A stretch of 64,000 bases of DNA, from contig NC_069090.1 of the NCBI RefSeq assembly GCF_947172395.1, forward strand, positions 11,600,226-11,664,225. The letters are read 5' to 3'. Shown here in pieces: positions 42,561 to 55,518 of the stretch. Every line of letters starts with the position of its first letter. Within the stretch, counting starts at the first letter, position 1. Origin of the DNA: Bicyclus anynana (Eukaryota; Arthropoda; Insecta; Lepidoptera; Nymphalidae). The notes below the pieces were generated by a model. That model saw only the letters and a list, made by a program, of their open reading frames with translations. It ran no database searches and was not told where the DNA came from. The position numbers and the translations under genes were made by a program.

Positions 42561-43134
42561 GGTTTAGTAGATCCCTTTAACCCCTACAACAAAAAACTTT
42601 ACTTGTTTATAAGATTAAGTATAGAGTAGTAGATAATATCGATTTATGCATGTATGTTTCACACTCTTTCTTGACAGTTCTTATCCATTTGCCTTCAGAT
42701 TGGCCTACGCCAGAAATCTGATATAGCATCAGAAGTAGGAACTTCCCCATCTGTGTGATGCATAAAAATTAACTGATGTTTTCGTAGGTGATTTCATCAA
42801 TATGATTCTTGATTTAATTATGAACATCATCATTTATCATCATCATGATTTATTGACAATTATAATTTTTCAAGATAAGATTAGCTAAGTTTTTCTATTA
42901 ACATATATGTACATTATTACCATGAACTAAAATATACCATACAAAAACTAACAACAGCCCATTGTTCCCATAAACATCATGCAATTATTACGTGCTTAAC
43001 TAATAAAAAAAATACATTGTCATACATGCAATTGTTATCTTACGTTAATTAACATATAATGAATCCTCAATTTAGTGTGCTTAAGGATGGACGCAACAAA
43101 CGACTTTTGTTTTGAGTTATTTTATAGTTACGGT
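42561..43134. other. No gene seen
   Basis: AT-rich, unrecognised. Confidence 0.4.
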
Positions 43135-43197
43135 GATCTGTGCTTGACTAATTTTAACAAGGGTTGGCCCCTTGTTAAAATTAGTCAAGCACAGATC
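43135..43197. repeat. 29-bp perfect hairpin, 5-nt loop
   Basis: Positions 43135-43163 (GATCTGTGCTTGACTAATTT...) are the exact complement of 43169-43197. Confidence 0.93.
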
Positions 43198-43858
43198 TTC
43201 AACTTCAGTACAAAGACTTTCGGACATAGGAGATATGCATGTGTTCCGCAACCAGGAAATAAATTAGTAGGTACAGAAAGAAATCAGACAGTAAGCGTAC
43301 ATTAATTTCAACCAAGTTCTACATAGTCATGGCGTATAACCGAGGTACGATATAAGAATCCTGAATTCGATTGCGGGTAACATTAGAAAAAATATTTTTG
43401 TCTTTTGTTGTTTTTCTCAATTTGTTTCTTCAACTATTTTAAAAGTATGCAAGTGTTTTATTAAACCTCGATGAAAAAAAAATCAAAAATCTCCATTTAA
43501 AATTACCGCTGACTGGCTGACTGGCTGAAATTCAAAAATATTACGTATGCGGAAATGATGTCGCTGTTATGTTCAACTTTTTCATGTATTCACTTCCTTT
43601 TTTTATTCATTTTGTTCCATACATTTCTTACAAGCTATATAATATTTTAATAATATACGGTATCAATGCAAAATGCTCGGCCACTTATAGGTTAAAACTT
43701 CATACTCTAAACAATAAACTTCTTCTCCTTGGAGTATATATTCTTTGGATCATACCATAGTATGTGAACAGCAGTTCAAAGTAGATGTATATCTCGGTCT
43801 TAAAGTATTCAATACTGTGCCAGAGGTGGTATCAAGTAAATGTTGGTAAATTATAGAA
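43198..43858. other. No gene seen
   Basis: Unrecognised. The repeated CTGACTGGCTGACTGGCTGA at 43508 is a minor tandem repeat. Confidence 0.4.
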
Positions 43859-44048
43859 AAATATTATAAAGCTAAAGAGTTTGTTTGTTTGATTGAACGC
43901 GCTAATCTCAGGAACTACTGGTCCGATTTGAAATATTCTTGATTTGTTAGATAGCCCATTTATCGAGGAAGGCTATAGGCTATATATTATCCCCGTATAT
44001 GTACGGGAACAGGAACCACGTGGGTGAAACCGCGCGGCGTCAGCTAGT
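43859..44048 (+). mobile_element. Non-autonomous Helitron, Lep1-like
   Basis: AATATTATAAAGCTAAAGAG to GAAACCGCGCGGCGTCAG then CTAGT. Body includes CCATTTATCGAGGAAGGCTA. Near-consensus. Confidence 0.82.
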
Positions 44049-44737
44049 TATAGAAATATATTGAAAGGTGTCTATCATTACGGTACCTCAAAGCTTTACA
44101 TAGCTTTGAGCTCACGTTGAGCTTAGTGTGCCAATAAAAAATAAGTGACATAAAAATCACTTGGCAACACTTGATGCTCTTCAATCCGTATATAATTTTA
44201 AAGTGTGCGCGTTTTTCAGTTCAGACGTTAACGGCACAAAATTCTTGTATTAGTTCCAAAAGTGTCTAACGGTCGGTTCGGCCTGCGGTCATCATTGAAG
44301 ACACTGAGACGTATAATTAGCTATATTGTACATTGCGTTCGACCCAGCATGAGCGATTTGTTGGACATGAATAGGATTTTTTGTTCTATTTTAACGGAAC
44401 ATAACTATATTCGCCATTCGCAAATATAAGCCACAACTGGCTTCGTCTGCCTTGAAATTAAAAGTAGACAATACTTTACGTCAGACATAAAAAATTAAAA
44501 AGTTTTCCCTTAATGCTACCATGTACGCAATACAAATTTGTATGCAAGTTTTCATCATTTCTGGTACCAAGCCTCAGTAGTTTAGTCTGTGCTCTATAAT
44601 AATATTATTATGTCAGTAAGTAGTTTTTTTTTAATTCAGGATAAAATTTTGGTTGTTTAATATCTACTGGATTAATAGTCATTTAGTTCCTAGTGAAAGC
44701 ATGGTCACAATTTCTATACTATTACTATAATTTACTA
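44049..44737. other. No gene seen
   Basis: AAGCTTTACATAGCTTTGAGCTC at 44090 is a small imperfect inverted repeat; otherwise unrecognised. Confidence 0.4.
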
Positions 44738-44948
44738 AAATAAAAGACATTACTAAAATATTTTAAAGGGGTAAAGTTTGTGGTATTGTAGGGGGTAATT
44801 ACTGGTAATTACTAAATTACTTAACTGGATCTACTAAATCGATTATGAAAATTCGTTTACCACTAGAAAGCTACGTTATTAGTGAGTGTCATAGGTTTTC
44901 TCATGAGAACGGGAACTACGCAAGTGAAACCGCGATGCATCGGCTAGT
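44738..44948 (+). mobile_element. Helitron-like element, third type
   Basis: AAGGGGTAAAGTTTGTGGTA, internal duplication of GGTAATTACT, TTATTAGTGAGTGTCATAGG, end GAAACCGCGATGCATCGG then CTAGT. Confidence 0.7.
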
Positions 44949-45594
44949 CTTGTATAAATGTAAATAAATAAGTCGTATCCAGGACATCGTGGTTATAAAG
45001 CAACGCATAAAATGTATTTTTTATGCTTACCTTTGTGTTTTTAATCTGCTTGACTGTCACACCAACCTGAAAGGAAAAAAAACATATTTAGAATTATATA
45101 TATTTTCCTAAACAATTTCCTCTGTCAATAATTGTTAATTACCTAGTTTAGTTACCCTTCATTGACAATGTGAAAACTTGATATTATTCGCATTTCCTTT
45201 TTAATTTAGCAAAAGCTTATACAAGTTGAATACTAACAACAGGTACAACCTAATGACAATAATATCCCTTCCGCAATATATAACAGAATCTGAGAAAAAG
45301 TATTATAAAAATTTAGATTCATCTCTCGGTAGAATTGAGTACCAAAAATAAAGATCAGCATAAACATTTATACATTTAAAAATCTGTTTTAACACAAATT
45401 TATTCTTTAAAATCCAAACTTGTTACCGAGTTAAAGTAATTTACTTTAAACAAATTATAAAAACGAAAACAAACTTGCATCGCGATATCTCCGAACGTGT
45501 GAAAGTTGTTGCAGATAGCAATTAATGGACTCCATGGTGGTGACCTGCATTCATACTATTTATCTACATTAACTGATGTAAAACTTCATTACGC
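44949..45594. other. No gene seen
   Basis: AT-rich, unrecognised. Confidence 0.4.
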
Positions 45595-45950
45595 CGCTAT
45601 TCGCACGAGAGTTTTTTTAACGGACGTTAAAAAAAGCGTTCATATACAACAAATGCTTTCCCAAGTTTAAGTTCACACGACAACGTTTTTAAAACACGAC
45701 GCATTTTTTGTGCAGTGTTGTATTTTCAATTTTGGGCGTTGGAAATAGACCTTCATCTAACTTCATACTATATTTGAATGCTTTTCGCACGAGAGCTTTT
45801 TAACGGACGTTAAAAAACGTTTAAATACAACTAATGCTTTCCCAAGTATATGTTCACACGACAACGTTTTTAAAACACGTTTTTAACTTCATACTATATT
45901 TGAACGCTTTTTTAACGTCCGTTAAAAAAACTCTCGTGCGAATGAGGGCT
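45595..45950. mobile_element. Inverted-repeat element, family B (longest copy)
   Basis: Left GCTATTCGCACGAGAGTTTT then TTTAACGGACGTTAAAAAAA; right TTTTTTAACGTCCGTTAAAA then AACTCTCGTGCGAATGAGGG. A second left end at 45784 and a repeated GTTCACACGACAACGTTTTT show an internal duplication. Non-coding. Confidence 0.82.
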
Positions 45951-46227
45951 AAGGTTCCATGGGTTACAGAAGGTTAACGTATAACTGTCTATACGTGCGG
46001 TGATTAGTTTTGGTTATTTACATTTGTTATGAGACCTTGAATGAGATAAATTGCTTCACCTTTTTGAGCATTATTAACAATTTAGACATATTGAACTAAA
46101 TGCCTGCGGTAGTCAGATTTACCTCATTTATGAAGGCTGAAAGTTCGTCAGGCCCCCCCTACCTTATTATAGTAAGTGGGTACGGTAGCCAATTATAATA
46201 TTAGAGCCTCATTAGCTGAACGGTAAA

Positions 46228-46372
46228 ATAATCTCAAGAACTTGTCCTATTTGAAAAATTTTTTTCATTGTTAGATAGCCTATTTATCGAGGAAGGCTAT
46301 AGGCTATATATTATCTACGTATTCCTACGGGAACGGGAACCACGCGGGTGATACCGCGCGGCGTCAGCTAGT
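46228..46372 (+). mobile_element. Lep1-like Helitron, 3' part
   Basis: From AATCTCAAGAACTTGTCC to GATACCGCGCGGCGTCAG then CTAGT. The 5' end is missing. Confidence 0.75.
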
Positions 46373-47659
46373 TCAATATAAATAAACAAAAAATCAAATC
46401 TTTTCTCTTTATAATATTAGCATAAACAACATCTGCACATACCTCTTACATAATAGGAACACATATTTTAAAGTTACGAGTAGAAATTTTAGCGTTCGTA
46501 CGCAAATAGATTTACTTAACATTACTTCACTAATTTGGGAGACGTTACGTGCATTTGCAATTATTATACTTGTAGGTTCTATTATGTAAGTATTTGTTTA
46601 AAATTACGGATTTCTACCCAAAAATATACTTGGATTTGGTTTTTTTAATATAAATAAAATACTTGTATGTACATTTTTTTTCACATTTCTTAAGTTACAC
46701 TTAATGATGTGACATTATCATCTATCACTGTAAACGGACTTCTATGCCACACACCTCATGTAGCACTAAATAATTTAACAATGCGTTTCTGTTGAGCTGA
46801 CGTTCCTTTAGTTTATACACAAAGCGTTTGTGCTGTCACCTTACTAGTAGCCCACGATCAGTGGACGATCCGACGCTCAGAAATTTTTACTACCTGATAA
46901 CCAAGTTAGCTACCAAAATCAAGAATTTTCGGAAATAAAAAAGTTGAGCGTCTCATCATGAAGCTACTCACGGAAAATTAACTTGATAGTAATCAATTGT
47001 ATAAGAAGCCATAATTTTTTTATTTTAATTGGTATTTCTTATTTCATAAAAAAATACTCAAACATTGAATACACAACCACTTATTGAATATTTTTCTTTT
47101 ATATTACTTTACCCTGTGTATGGTCAGCGACCCTTTATGCAAGTATGTAATATCTGATACTCTGCCAGGGATATTGGGTTTTGCGGTATTCTCCGAAGGT
47201 GGGTTAATTTTTTGCGCGTTATTTTTTTCTTTTTTTGGACGCTTTTAATATAATTTTAGCTATTGTTTAAATTAATCACACAGCTAAAGTTGTGTTTTAC
47301 AGGACGGGATATAATTACTCCTTGGACAAAGACTTAATTAAATTTTGAAGATAGACTAAGCCACATCGGGTTGCTGTGCACTCACGATTTCTACACAGTA
47401 GCGAATGTTCCTAACAACCCGATTCGTGTCGAGTTACCTTTTAAAAATCCACGAGTTTACGGATGTTAATAATTTAACGTACTCAGCCAAAAACACATTT
47501 ACAAACACAAATGAAAGGGATAACTAAAACAAAATTTCAGTCTTCGCTACTGGTGCACAGCAAGATAGCATAAATAAGCGCCTAGTACTCAATTTGTAGG
47601 GTTCACTTTGACGATCAAGTGAGCCTATACTTTTTGCATCAACTATCATTATGAAACAT
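46373..47659. other. No gene seen
   Basis: AT-rich. Largest unannotated stretch between repeats in this part; no domain-bearing frame. Confidence 0.45.
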
Positions 47660-47957
47660 TTCATCATTAATAACCCATACTCGGCCCACTGTTGAGCACG
47701 AGTCTCCTCTCAGAATGAGAGGGGTTAGGCTAATAGTCCACCACGCTAGCCCAATGCAGGTTGCCAGACGTAGATAACTTAGAAAATTCTAGGGTATCCA
47801 GGATTCCTCATGATGTTTTTCCTTCACCGTTTGCGACACGTGATTGTTAATTTCAATGCCAATAACTGAAAATTTGGAGCTGCATGCCCCGGAGCGCATT
47901 CGAACTTACACCCTCCGAATCGAAGGCAGAGGTCATATTCACTGAGCTATCATGGCT
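47660..47957 (-). mobile_element. SINE-1, copy 8
   Basis: Tail AATAACCCATACTCGGCCCA at the left, body, then CCCGGAGCGCATTCGAACTT (decayed B box) and ATTCACTGAGCTATCATGG. Confidence 0.85.
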
Positions 47958-48039
47958 CACCAACAATCAAAACACTTATGCCTAATTGCAAGTGATTTCA
48001 CCAGCATTCATACCCTTTATTGGGAACGCTATATGGTGG

Positions 48040-48178
48040 CATCAAGCAGGGTCGCTAGCCTCTTAATCCGCATCGGAGCAGCATTGTGGGCTTAAGTTCC
48101 ATATCTCCTATAGAGAAGGAGGCTTGGCTCTGTAATGGGCCGTTTGGCTGATTATGATGAAGCATGGCTCTTCTAGTA
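48040..48178 (+). repeat. GAT-tailed retroelement 3' end
   Basis: TCCGCATCGGAGCAGCATTG, AGGAGGCTTGGCTCTGTAAT, TGGCTGATTATGATGAAG. 3' portion only. Confidence 0.55.
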
Positions 48179-49026
48179 TCTTTTCTGTCTTGCCTCCGTA
48201 TTCAACATAATAGCAACAGTAGACCGGTAGAGATTCGACCAGTACTAATAGTGTGTTGGTATACAAACGAAAATAGCCGATGACTTAAATGGAATGTAGC
48301 CGGTCACTCAACCTACTCACCTTGGTTGGAGGGCGCCCAGTCTCTGAACAATGGCGTGTTTATATTACACACTGGCCAATAGAAACTCTACTATGACAAC
48401 TAATTAACGATCAGGGCTTTCAAGAAACCACACGCAATAGAGTACAATCGGCTGGCTAATATTACGTATTTCATTTGTAATGTCAACCACTGACAAGTAA
48501 TCTCATATGTCTGAAGCGCTAACGGCTTGACAGCCGATAAAAATGATCGTGATCAACACACGATCATATTTTTAAAATTTTCATTTTGAGTTGAAGAACA
48601 TTCATGTTGATTTTTAATTGTGTTTTAATCATGACCTTTTTCCGTCCATCTAATCCAAAAGCCTACGAGAGGGTTAGAGTCGATAATATTCCAACGGAAA
48701 TCGAAGTAAGAAATTCTGATTATACTGAAATTATCCTTTTAATTGTAAATCTGAGCCTCTGAAAGAATTATTTCCTTATCCTAAATTGTGCGAAAAGTAA
48801 AAATTAAGAGAATAGTGAGTAAAGCCCTACTAAGGTTTTTCTTTAAAAGGTTTCTTCTACTTCGAAAAACGTTTAAGTTCTACTGTGTACTTTTATAACG
48901 GTTAGGTTTGACAGGCTACTTTTTACGACTTTGTTGCCTTAATTCATTAACTATCAATATGTTCTGCATTGATTTTGATGACCTTTGTATTTAAAACAAA
49001 TAAGATACAATAGCTCAAAACACAAA
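48179..49026. other. No gene seen; short hairpin
   Basis: AATGATCGTG/CACGATCAT at 48543-48568 forms a small hairpin. Otherwise unrecognised. Confidence 0.4.
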
Positions 49027-49192
49027 AAGCCTCAATAGCTTAACGGTAAGAGCGGTCGGATTCATCACACCGGGTCGATATCGGGTCAGGTTCGATACCC
49101 ACTCCGTTGGTCTATTGTCGTAACTCGTACCCACTCCAAACACAGTCTTTCCCGACTGGTTGGAGGGGAATGGGAATATTGGTCATATAAAA
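49027..49192 (+). mobile_element. SINE-like repeat, family 5
   Basis: Head GCCTCAATAGCTTAACGGTA, B box GTCAGGTTCGATACCCACTC, body CACTCCAAACACAGTCTTTC and GGAGGGGAATGGGAATATTG, A-rich end. Not an intact tRNA. Confidence 0.68.
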
Positions 49193-50414
49193 AAAAATAC
49201 GGCAAAATTTCCTATTTTTTTAAAACAAAAAAGGTGAATGCCCTTCCAGCGTCAGTGTTTCCTGCAACATATGATTTGCGCACCTTAAGAACAAGAGGCA
49301 ACTTTTAGGGAATCCCCAATTTAAACTCTCTTTTAACATTAAAACAATATTTTACTGTGGTACCTGTATAAAAACATGAGGAGAAACTATATAAACACGG
49401 ACAGAAAAGTAAATCGACATACTCGTAATGAGTCTAAGAACTAAGTTATCCGAAGGTTAAAGACTTCGAAGCGATTAGAAATTAATTTTATTCAAGTTAC
49501 TTTCAAACATAAGCAAGCAAAGTAATGCGGAAAAAACCGTCGGCACAGACTAGCGTTTAATATGTATATAATAGGCAAAGGAAAAGTTGTCTTGGCTTAT
49601 AAGTGTCGATGATGGATATAATCTTACGTCAGTTTATTATTTCCCGCCGACAATCTCTCGCATAGATAAATGGATTCTAATCGTTAAACTTTATATCGCC
49701 ATTAGATACGTAAGAAATAACGTTAACGTACAAGATTGCAGAGTTAAAAACTGTTAGAGAGGACAAGACCCTGATGTTGTGGATCGACAACGCATGCTGT
49801 ATATGAATATCTTTTTAAAATCTTAGCATTCCATGAATACCCATAGATTTTGAGTATTATTTAATTTAATTACCCAGGTTGTTGTAAGCTTTTATTTATT
49901 TAACTTGTCTTAGTGTGTGTGGGAAAAATCTTCGACGCTTATTTTGACAATTCAGCGAACTATTGAATTATTTTTAGTACAATTGGAGTTATTTCCATAA
50001 TTTCAACAACCATCTTCGAATTTCTTAGCATCACATAGATACGAATTTTTTGCACTCCAATATTGTTTTAATCGTCATTAATAAATGATTGGTTTACGCA
50101 TAATTTTCGTATGACATGTGCTTATGCTATTTTTAAACCTCCTATATGGAAGGGGTTTAAAGGGGTTAATTAATTATTATAGTTGACGTTTTAAGATTGC
50201 AATGTAACGGTTTCAATTCGATAGATTATAATATACCGATAAAAATAACACGTTAAATTGTAAGCAGTACGTTAAGTTCACAATATATCGACAGATTACA
50301 ATATCGCGAGTGAGATTATAAACGAACGTATTTTGCAATTTAACGGTGACATACCTACTGCGTTACTTTGATTTTAAGTTTCCGACTTATTATCACCATT
50401 AATCTAATAACATT
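49193..50414. other. No gene seen
   Basis: AT-rich. GTTGTAAGCTTTTATTTATT at 49880 and TTATTATAAGCTTTTATTTA at 50851 are two relics of one unclassified repeat (both followed by TTAACxTGxCTT). Confidence 0.4.
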
Positions 50415-50482
50415 ACCTGACATATCAAAAGTGCTTTTAAATTAAGACTAATAGAAATAAATGAATATTGACTTTGAGATTT
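50415..50482 (+). repeat. LINE 3' tail fragment
   Basis: ACCTGACATATCAAAAGTGC then TAGAAATAAATGAATATTGA. Confidence 0.55.
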
Positions 50483-51017
50483 TATGCATTTAAGTTTTAT
50501 TTTGTTTTTCCTTAAAACAAATCTTATCTACTTCGTCAAAGTTTCATATCGCATTAATAACAAACCTGTAATTTATTTTGTGTGAACCTGAATGAAATGC
50601 AGTGAAAGTGTGACATGCAACTCTGTAGATATGGAGTTAGCGGAGCCATTTCGTGCAATCACACTCGTAACACGTGAAATAATCTGGCATTTACGCGGAA
50701 TAACAAAAAGAAAGTGGCGAATTTTTTCACATATGTTTTATTACGTGATAGCATTGAGGATAATGCAGTCAAGTCGTTATTGCGACCCCGGCTTTGTAAG
50801 AGCCCGCCGGGTCATTTTAAATGTCACCAGATTTTGGGTATTTCGAACCGGTTATTATAAGCTTTTATTTATTTAACCTGCCTTGCCTTCTTAGTGTGTG
50901 TGGGCTAAATCTTCGAAGCTTTATTGACACATTTTCTGGCAATCAATTGCAGTTACTTCCAAAATTCCAACAACCATGGAGCTGGTCTGGTAATCGTGTC
51001 GTATAATTTTCGTATAT
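50483..51017. other. No gene recognised
   Basis: A 94-codon frame at 50592-50876 has no known domain; its 3' end overlaps the relic noted at 49880. Confidence 0.35.
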
Positions 51018-51206
51018 ACTAGCTGACGCTGCAAGGTTTCACCCGTGTGGTTCCAATTCCTGTAGGAATACGGCGGTAAAATATTGTATACCTTCCTCGA
51101 TAAATGGGCTATCTAACACTTAAAGAATTTTTCAAAACGGACCAGTAGTTCCTGAGATTAGTGCGTTCAAACAAACAAACTTTTCAGCATTATAATATTA
51201 GTATAG
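51018..51206 (-). mobile_element. Non-autonomous Helitron, Lep1-like
   Basis: The minus strand ends CTTGCAGCGTCAGCTAGT and starts ATCTATACTAATATTATAAT. Body intact. Confidence 0.8.
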
Positions 51207-51290
51207 ATACGAACACGATAAAACGGGCTCATTTGTCTTGGTAAACTCTGGAGCTGTGCTACAGCACCTTATTAAAAAACCTTTTTTTGT

Positions 51291-51442
51291 ACACTAATAT
51301 TATAAAGAGATGACATTTTTTTGCTTGTTTGTATCGTTTTGGCTGGTGGGAGGCTTCGGCCGTGGCTAGTTACCACCCTACCGACAAAGACGTACCGTCA
51401 AGCGATTTAGCGTTCCGGTACGATGTCGTGTAGAAACCGAAG
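51291..51442 (+). mobile_element. Helitron 5' end joined to an internal SINE-2 fragment
   Basis: ACACTAATATTATAAAGAGA (Helitron start) runs into GGCTGGTGGGAGGCTTCGGC (51341) to GTGTAGAAACCGAAG (51442), the middle of SINE-2 without head or tail. Confidence 0.75.
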
Positions 51443-51685
51443 ATCTACTACGATCAATGAGCCAATATAACATGTATGCCCCACAGCCCGAGGCGTAAGT
51501 GTTAAAACTTTCATTTAGAAACAAACTATAGTTTCTCGGAGCTAAGCACCGTGTCTTTTAGTTTATTTATACTAATATTAGTATTATAAATGCAAAAGTA
51601 AATCTACCTGTCTTTCAATCACGGCTATAGCGCTAAATAGATTTAGATACTCTTTAGGATAGTTTTGAATGTAATGTTTAATTTT

Positions 51686-51980
51686 TAGGGTTCCGTAGGT
51701 ACCCAAAGGGCAAAGTAATAGGGCAAAGCAATATTACTTAAAATTAAAACTTTGCTGCCTGTTCGTCTGTGCTTCTGTCACCAGGCTATATCTCATAAGC
51801 CGTGATAGACAGTCCAAATTTTCACAGATGATGTATTTTTGCTGTCGATTTAGCTTCTTAATTGGTACTAAAAACAGAATAAAAAAATATTTAAGCCGCT
51901 CCCAAAAATAAACCCGACATTTTGGTTTTATACATAATAATACGGAAACCTTCGTTCGAGCCCAGCTCGCACTTGGCCGT
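51686..51980 (+). repeat. Unclassified repeat ending AGCTCGCACTTGGCCG
   Basis: TAGGGTTCCGTAGGTACCCA, TGTCACCAGGCTATATCTCA, TTTTCACAGATGATGTATTT, end AGCTCGCACTTGGCCGTTG. A common lepidopteran repeat by wording; no coding content. Confidence 0.6.
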
Positions 51981-52448
51981 TGAAGTTTATATCCACGAAA
52001 ATTTAAACAAACACCATCGTTAAAAAAATAAAAATCAATAAATATGAATAACAGTGAATGAAAGCTTCTAGTGATTTTCCTGCGTACGAAGTCGTGAACC
52101 TCTAGTATGTTTATTGTATAGCGTTAAGCGAACAAAAGCCATTTAATTAAATAGCTAGGTATATAGCTAGCTATATAACCATTACATGTATTTATCCGCC
52201 AACTAGTAGCTGAAGAGATAGACGGTGAAATGAGGTTATACCTGTTTGTGGTAATTTTCTGCATGGAGATAGCGCGACCTATCGCCTCGGCGAAAGTTAC
52301 AAGGTTGCGATAATCACTTGAGACATGTTCCGCACAAGCGTTTAATAAATAATCTTGTGTAAGACTCTGATAAGTTCCGTTTAATTAAATTAACAAGTTT
52401 CTAACTACAGATCTAATAATACATTTGTTAATCCTACCATTATTATAT
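51981..52448. other. No gene; 18-bp palindrome
   Basis: TATATAGCTAGCTATATA at 52160-52177 is a perfect palindrome without loop. Otherwise unrecognised. Confidence 0.45.
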
Positions 52449-52805
52449 CTACGCCCGCGTGGAATTTGGTTTTTCACAAATCCCTCAAGAACCATGGATT
52501 TTTCCGGGATAAAAATAGCCTAGGTGTTAATTCAGGCTATAATATATCTTAATACCAAATTTTAGCTAATTCGGTTCGAAAGTCGAGGGATGAAAGAGTA
52601 ACAAACATTTATATCATCAAAATCATCAGTTTTCCCAGATCTCGGGAAACCATGGATTTTTTCGAGATAAAAAGTGTTAATCCAGAGTAAAATCTATTTC
52701 CATTCCAAATTTCAGCCAAATCGCTTCAGTAGTAGCGGCGTTAAAGAGTAACAAACATCCAAACACCCATACAAACTTTCACGTTTATAATATTAGTAGG
52801 AAGTA
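52449..52805 (-). mobile_element. Two adjacent Helitron copies, second type
   Basis: TCACAAATCCCTCAAGAACC (52474) and CCAGATCTCGGGAAACCATG (52635) begin two similar bodies. The second ends in TTTCACGTTTATAATATTAG at 52798. Tandem insertion or duplication. Confidence 0.7.
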
Positions 52806-52814
52806 GGATAGGAT

Positions 52815-53451
52815 ATCAAAGCTAATGTTATACTCATAGATTCAGAAACTACTGGACCGATTTTAAAAAACCGTTTTCAATAAAAAGCTACATTATCAGC
52901 AAGTAACATAACCTATTTTATCTCGGTATTCCTACGGGAATATGAACTATAGGTAGTTAAATATTTAAACGCGAAAGTTATAAGATGTTTGTTTATTGAA
53001 GCAAAAACGATTAAGCGGTATCCCAATATCGGTTAATATTACATTTAAACTATGAAAAGTTCGACATAAAGTCGTTCAGTGTTAAAAGGCATGGAAAAAG
53101 ATAATCCACGAAGCCTTCAAGTTACTTGAACCACGGATAAAACCACAAATGACTGCCGCATTTTTAAGTATCTTTATTAGAATGTGTCTACATGGGAACA
53201 GCGTAAACGTAAGCATTTTTTTATTATATATCCAATATCCATATTTCTAAACTGTTATTATAAAGAAGTAAGATTTGATTTATGTGTTTGTTTTACGAAT
53301 AGGCTCCGAACCTATTGACCGATTTTAAAAATTCTTTCACCAATTGAAAGAAAATCATCAAGTTACAAATATCATCGAGGCATACAATTATTTTATTCCT
53401 GTATTTGAAAAGTTACTGCGCGGGTAAAACCACGATGCGTACCCTAGTTTA
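52815..53451 (+). repeat. Helitron-like fragments, third type
   Basis: A partial body at 52845-52960 (TTCAGAAACTACTGGACCGA) and a fuller one at 53252-53451 (ATTATAAAGAAGTAAGATTT to ACCACGATGCGTACC then CTAGT), with unrecognised DNA between. Confidence 0.55.
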
Positions 53452-55507
53452 TAATAATAATATAATTGAATTATCATTAAAACCGGTCAGGAACCGAAAT
53501 ACAAAACTTTATACTGAGTAAAAACGTAAAATGATAATTGCATTCATTCACTAATATAAACATCATGATTTATGCAATATGTAAAGTAATAATTTACTGC
53601 AGCCTTTAAAACAGTAATCCAATTAGAGTATGCAACTTACAAGGAACTGTGACTATTTTAGAAAATCGTATCGAATTTAATTCGCAATGTGATTTCTAAC
53701 AGACCTCAAGGTATTGCCTTAGTTTATGATATTGCTGAAATTGAAAGAAAAAATAATATTTTCGCGGTGATTGGATCCAATAAACGTGCCGGCAATAAAT
53801 CTAACTCCGTGGCCACGAGCCGTGACGCAGAAACAACAGCGTTAAACGTTGAGCGTTAGAAATTAACATACAAGAACTATGAACACATTTCTTGTCCAAG
53901 ACACGTTCAACGCCTATAGCATAGAGTTCTACTAGCACACTATGCTACTAAATTCTAGAAACTCATTCAGAACTTTATGACTGAATAATCATGCCACGCG
54001 CCACTATAGATCTAAGGCATAGTCCAGTTAAGCGCATTGATTATTATTTTGCTTATGATTAAACAAACAGATAAACAGCATGTTATTATGTAAAAAACTG
54101 TCTACAATTGGCATAGCATGCAAATGAGAATAACACATCCTGCAATACACTGCCGTAGGAGCTAAAAGTTGTGTATTTTCATTGGCAACCATATCCTTCA
54201 GACTGGAACACAACGATTCTGATCAGCTACCTCTGTCACCAATAGTTGATAGCTCTCAAAAAACTAGTAACTGCTGTATAGCAAAAAGCTCTTAGCAAAA
54301 TTTGTCATCACTGGCAAAGTGGAATGAAATAGACCTCGAAGACCACGCCACTCTCGACTCCAAGGTATACAAGTCTGTACAGTCACCAGAAGCAGAGCCA
54401 TAAAAAAGTAATTAATCGTCACGTATTGAGGTACACGACGAAAAGAGAAGGATATAGTTGTATAATGCACATCAGGTAAACTTTGTGTCTTACTACTTTA
54501 TGTTTAGAAATAAAGTTTGGACTGATTAGACGCCTAAGCATGGCGATAGTTCCGTGGCCCACGCAACAGTCACGATCTCTAGGCACAAGTTGCAAGTGAA
54601 TGTGAGGGACCGAAGGCCGGTCTGTTCATGACAAAGGCCTAGAAGCATTCTATAGATATTAAACATCACAACAAGCTTTGAATTCTTGTGCAATCTCTTT
54701 TAATACTCGCTTGCGTTGACAGCCATGCATATAAAGTTAACGAACAAAGAATTGTTAAGGTTAGCGAACACAAAGTTATGTATTTAATTTAAAAACCAGT
54801 ATGAAGCTTGTACTGATGACTACTAAAAACACTGAATACCTAGCAGTGTTTTAGGATTTATACTATCGTGAGTATTATATTATAAAACACGTGAATAAGC
54901 CGCACGTGATGAAAAGTCGGAGTATGCTCGACTGGTTTCAAACTCATACGGGACTCTTAGTCATGAGCTGGTTTTTGCAACGCGAGCCAAAAATGACGTT
55001 GTATCACGTTAATTTTAGCTGTGTTTTATAATTTTCAGAAGTTTTCAACAACTAATATTAAGATGGATTCTCGTCTTGAATTTTTTTTGTCTGCCTCGTG
55101 CTTACCTACTCTGATTACAAAAGCTGTACATACATGTTACTGTCAGTAATCATAATAATAAGACAATGAGGAAAATTCATACATACATAAAAGCAATGTC
55201 TTACCTTTAATACTTAAAAGTTTACAGCGATTATCTGGCTTACGAAGTCGTGGGCTTTAACTAGTTTATAGTAAAAAAATACTTAGTGTTGTTGCATAAG
55301 TATAATCAACTTGTATTAAGCATTGTTCAAAACTGGAAACACTCTGTGCATGTTCGATTATGTAACCGCTTACATCGATTTTTCGGAAGAATCGATTCCA
55401 AGTAAACGGCAACTCGAAACCAAAAGTCGGCCAATGCCTCGTAAGTCGGACACAGTATAGGTCAAATCGAGAAATATCTAACCCAGTGATACGAATTGTA
55501 TGATAGA
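53452..55507. other. No gene recognised
   Basis: AT-rich. Short frames at 54028-54470 lack domains. TTACGAAGTCGTGGGCTTTA then ACTAGT at 55239-55264 is a Helitron end remnant. Confidence 0.45.
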
Positions 55508-55518
55508 AAGTATATGTT

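Noticed and set aside
51686..51980. 5S rRNA-derived sequence
   Set aside because: Repeats with this ending can carry 5S-like parts in Lepidoptera, but no 5S internal promoter words are present here.
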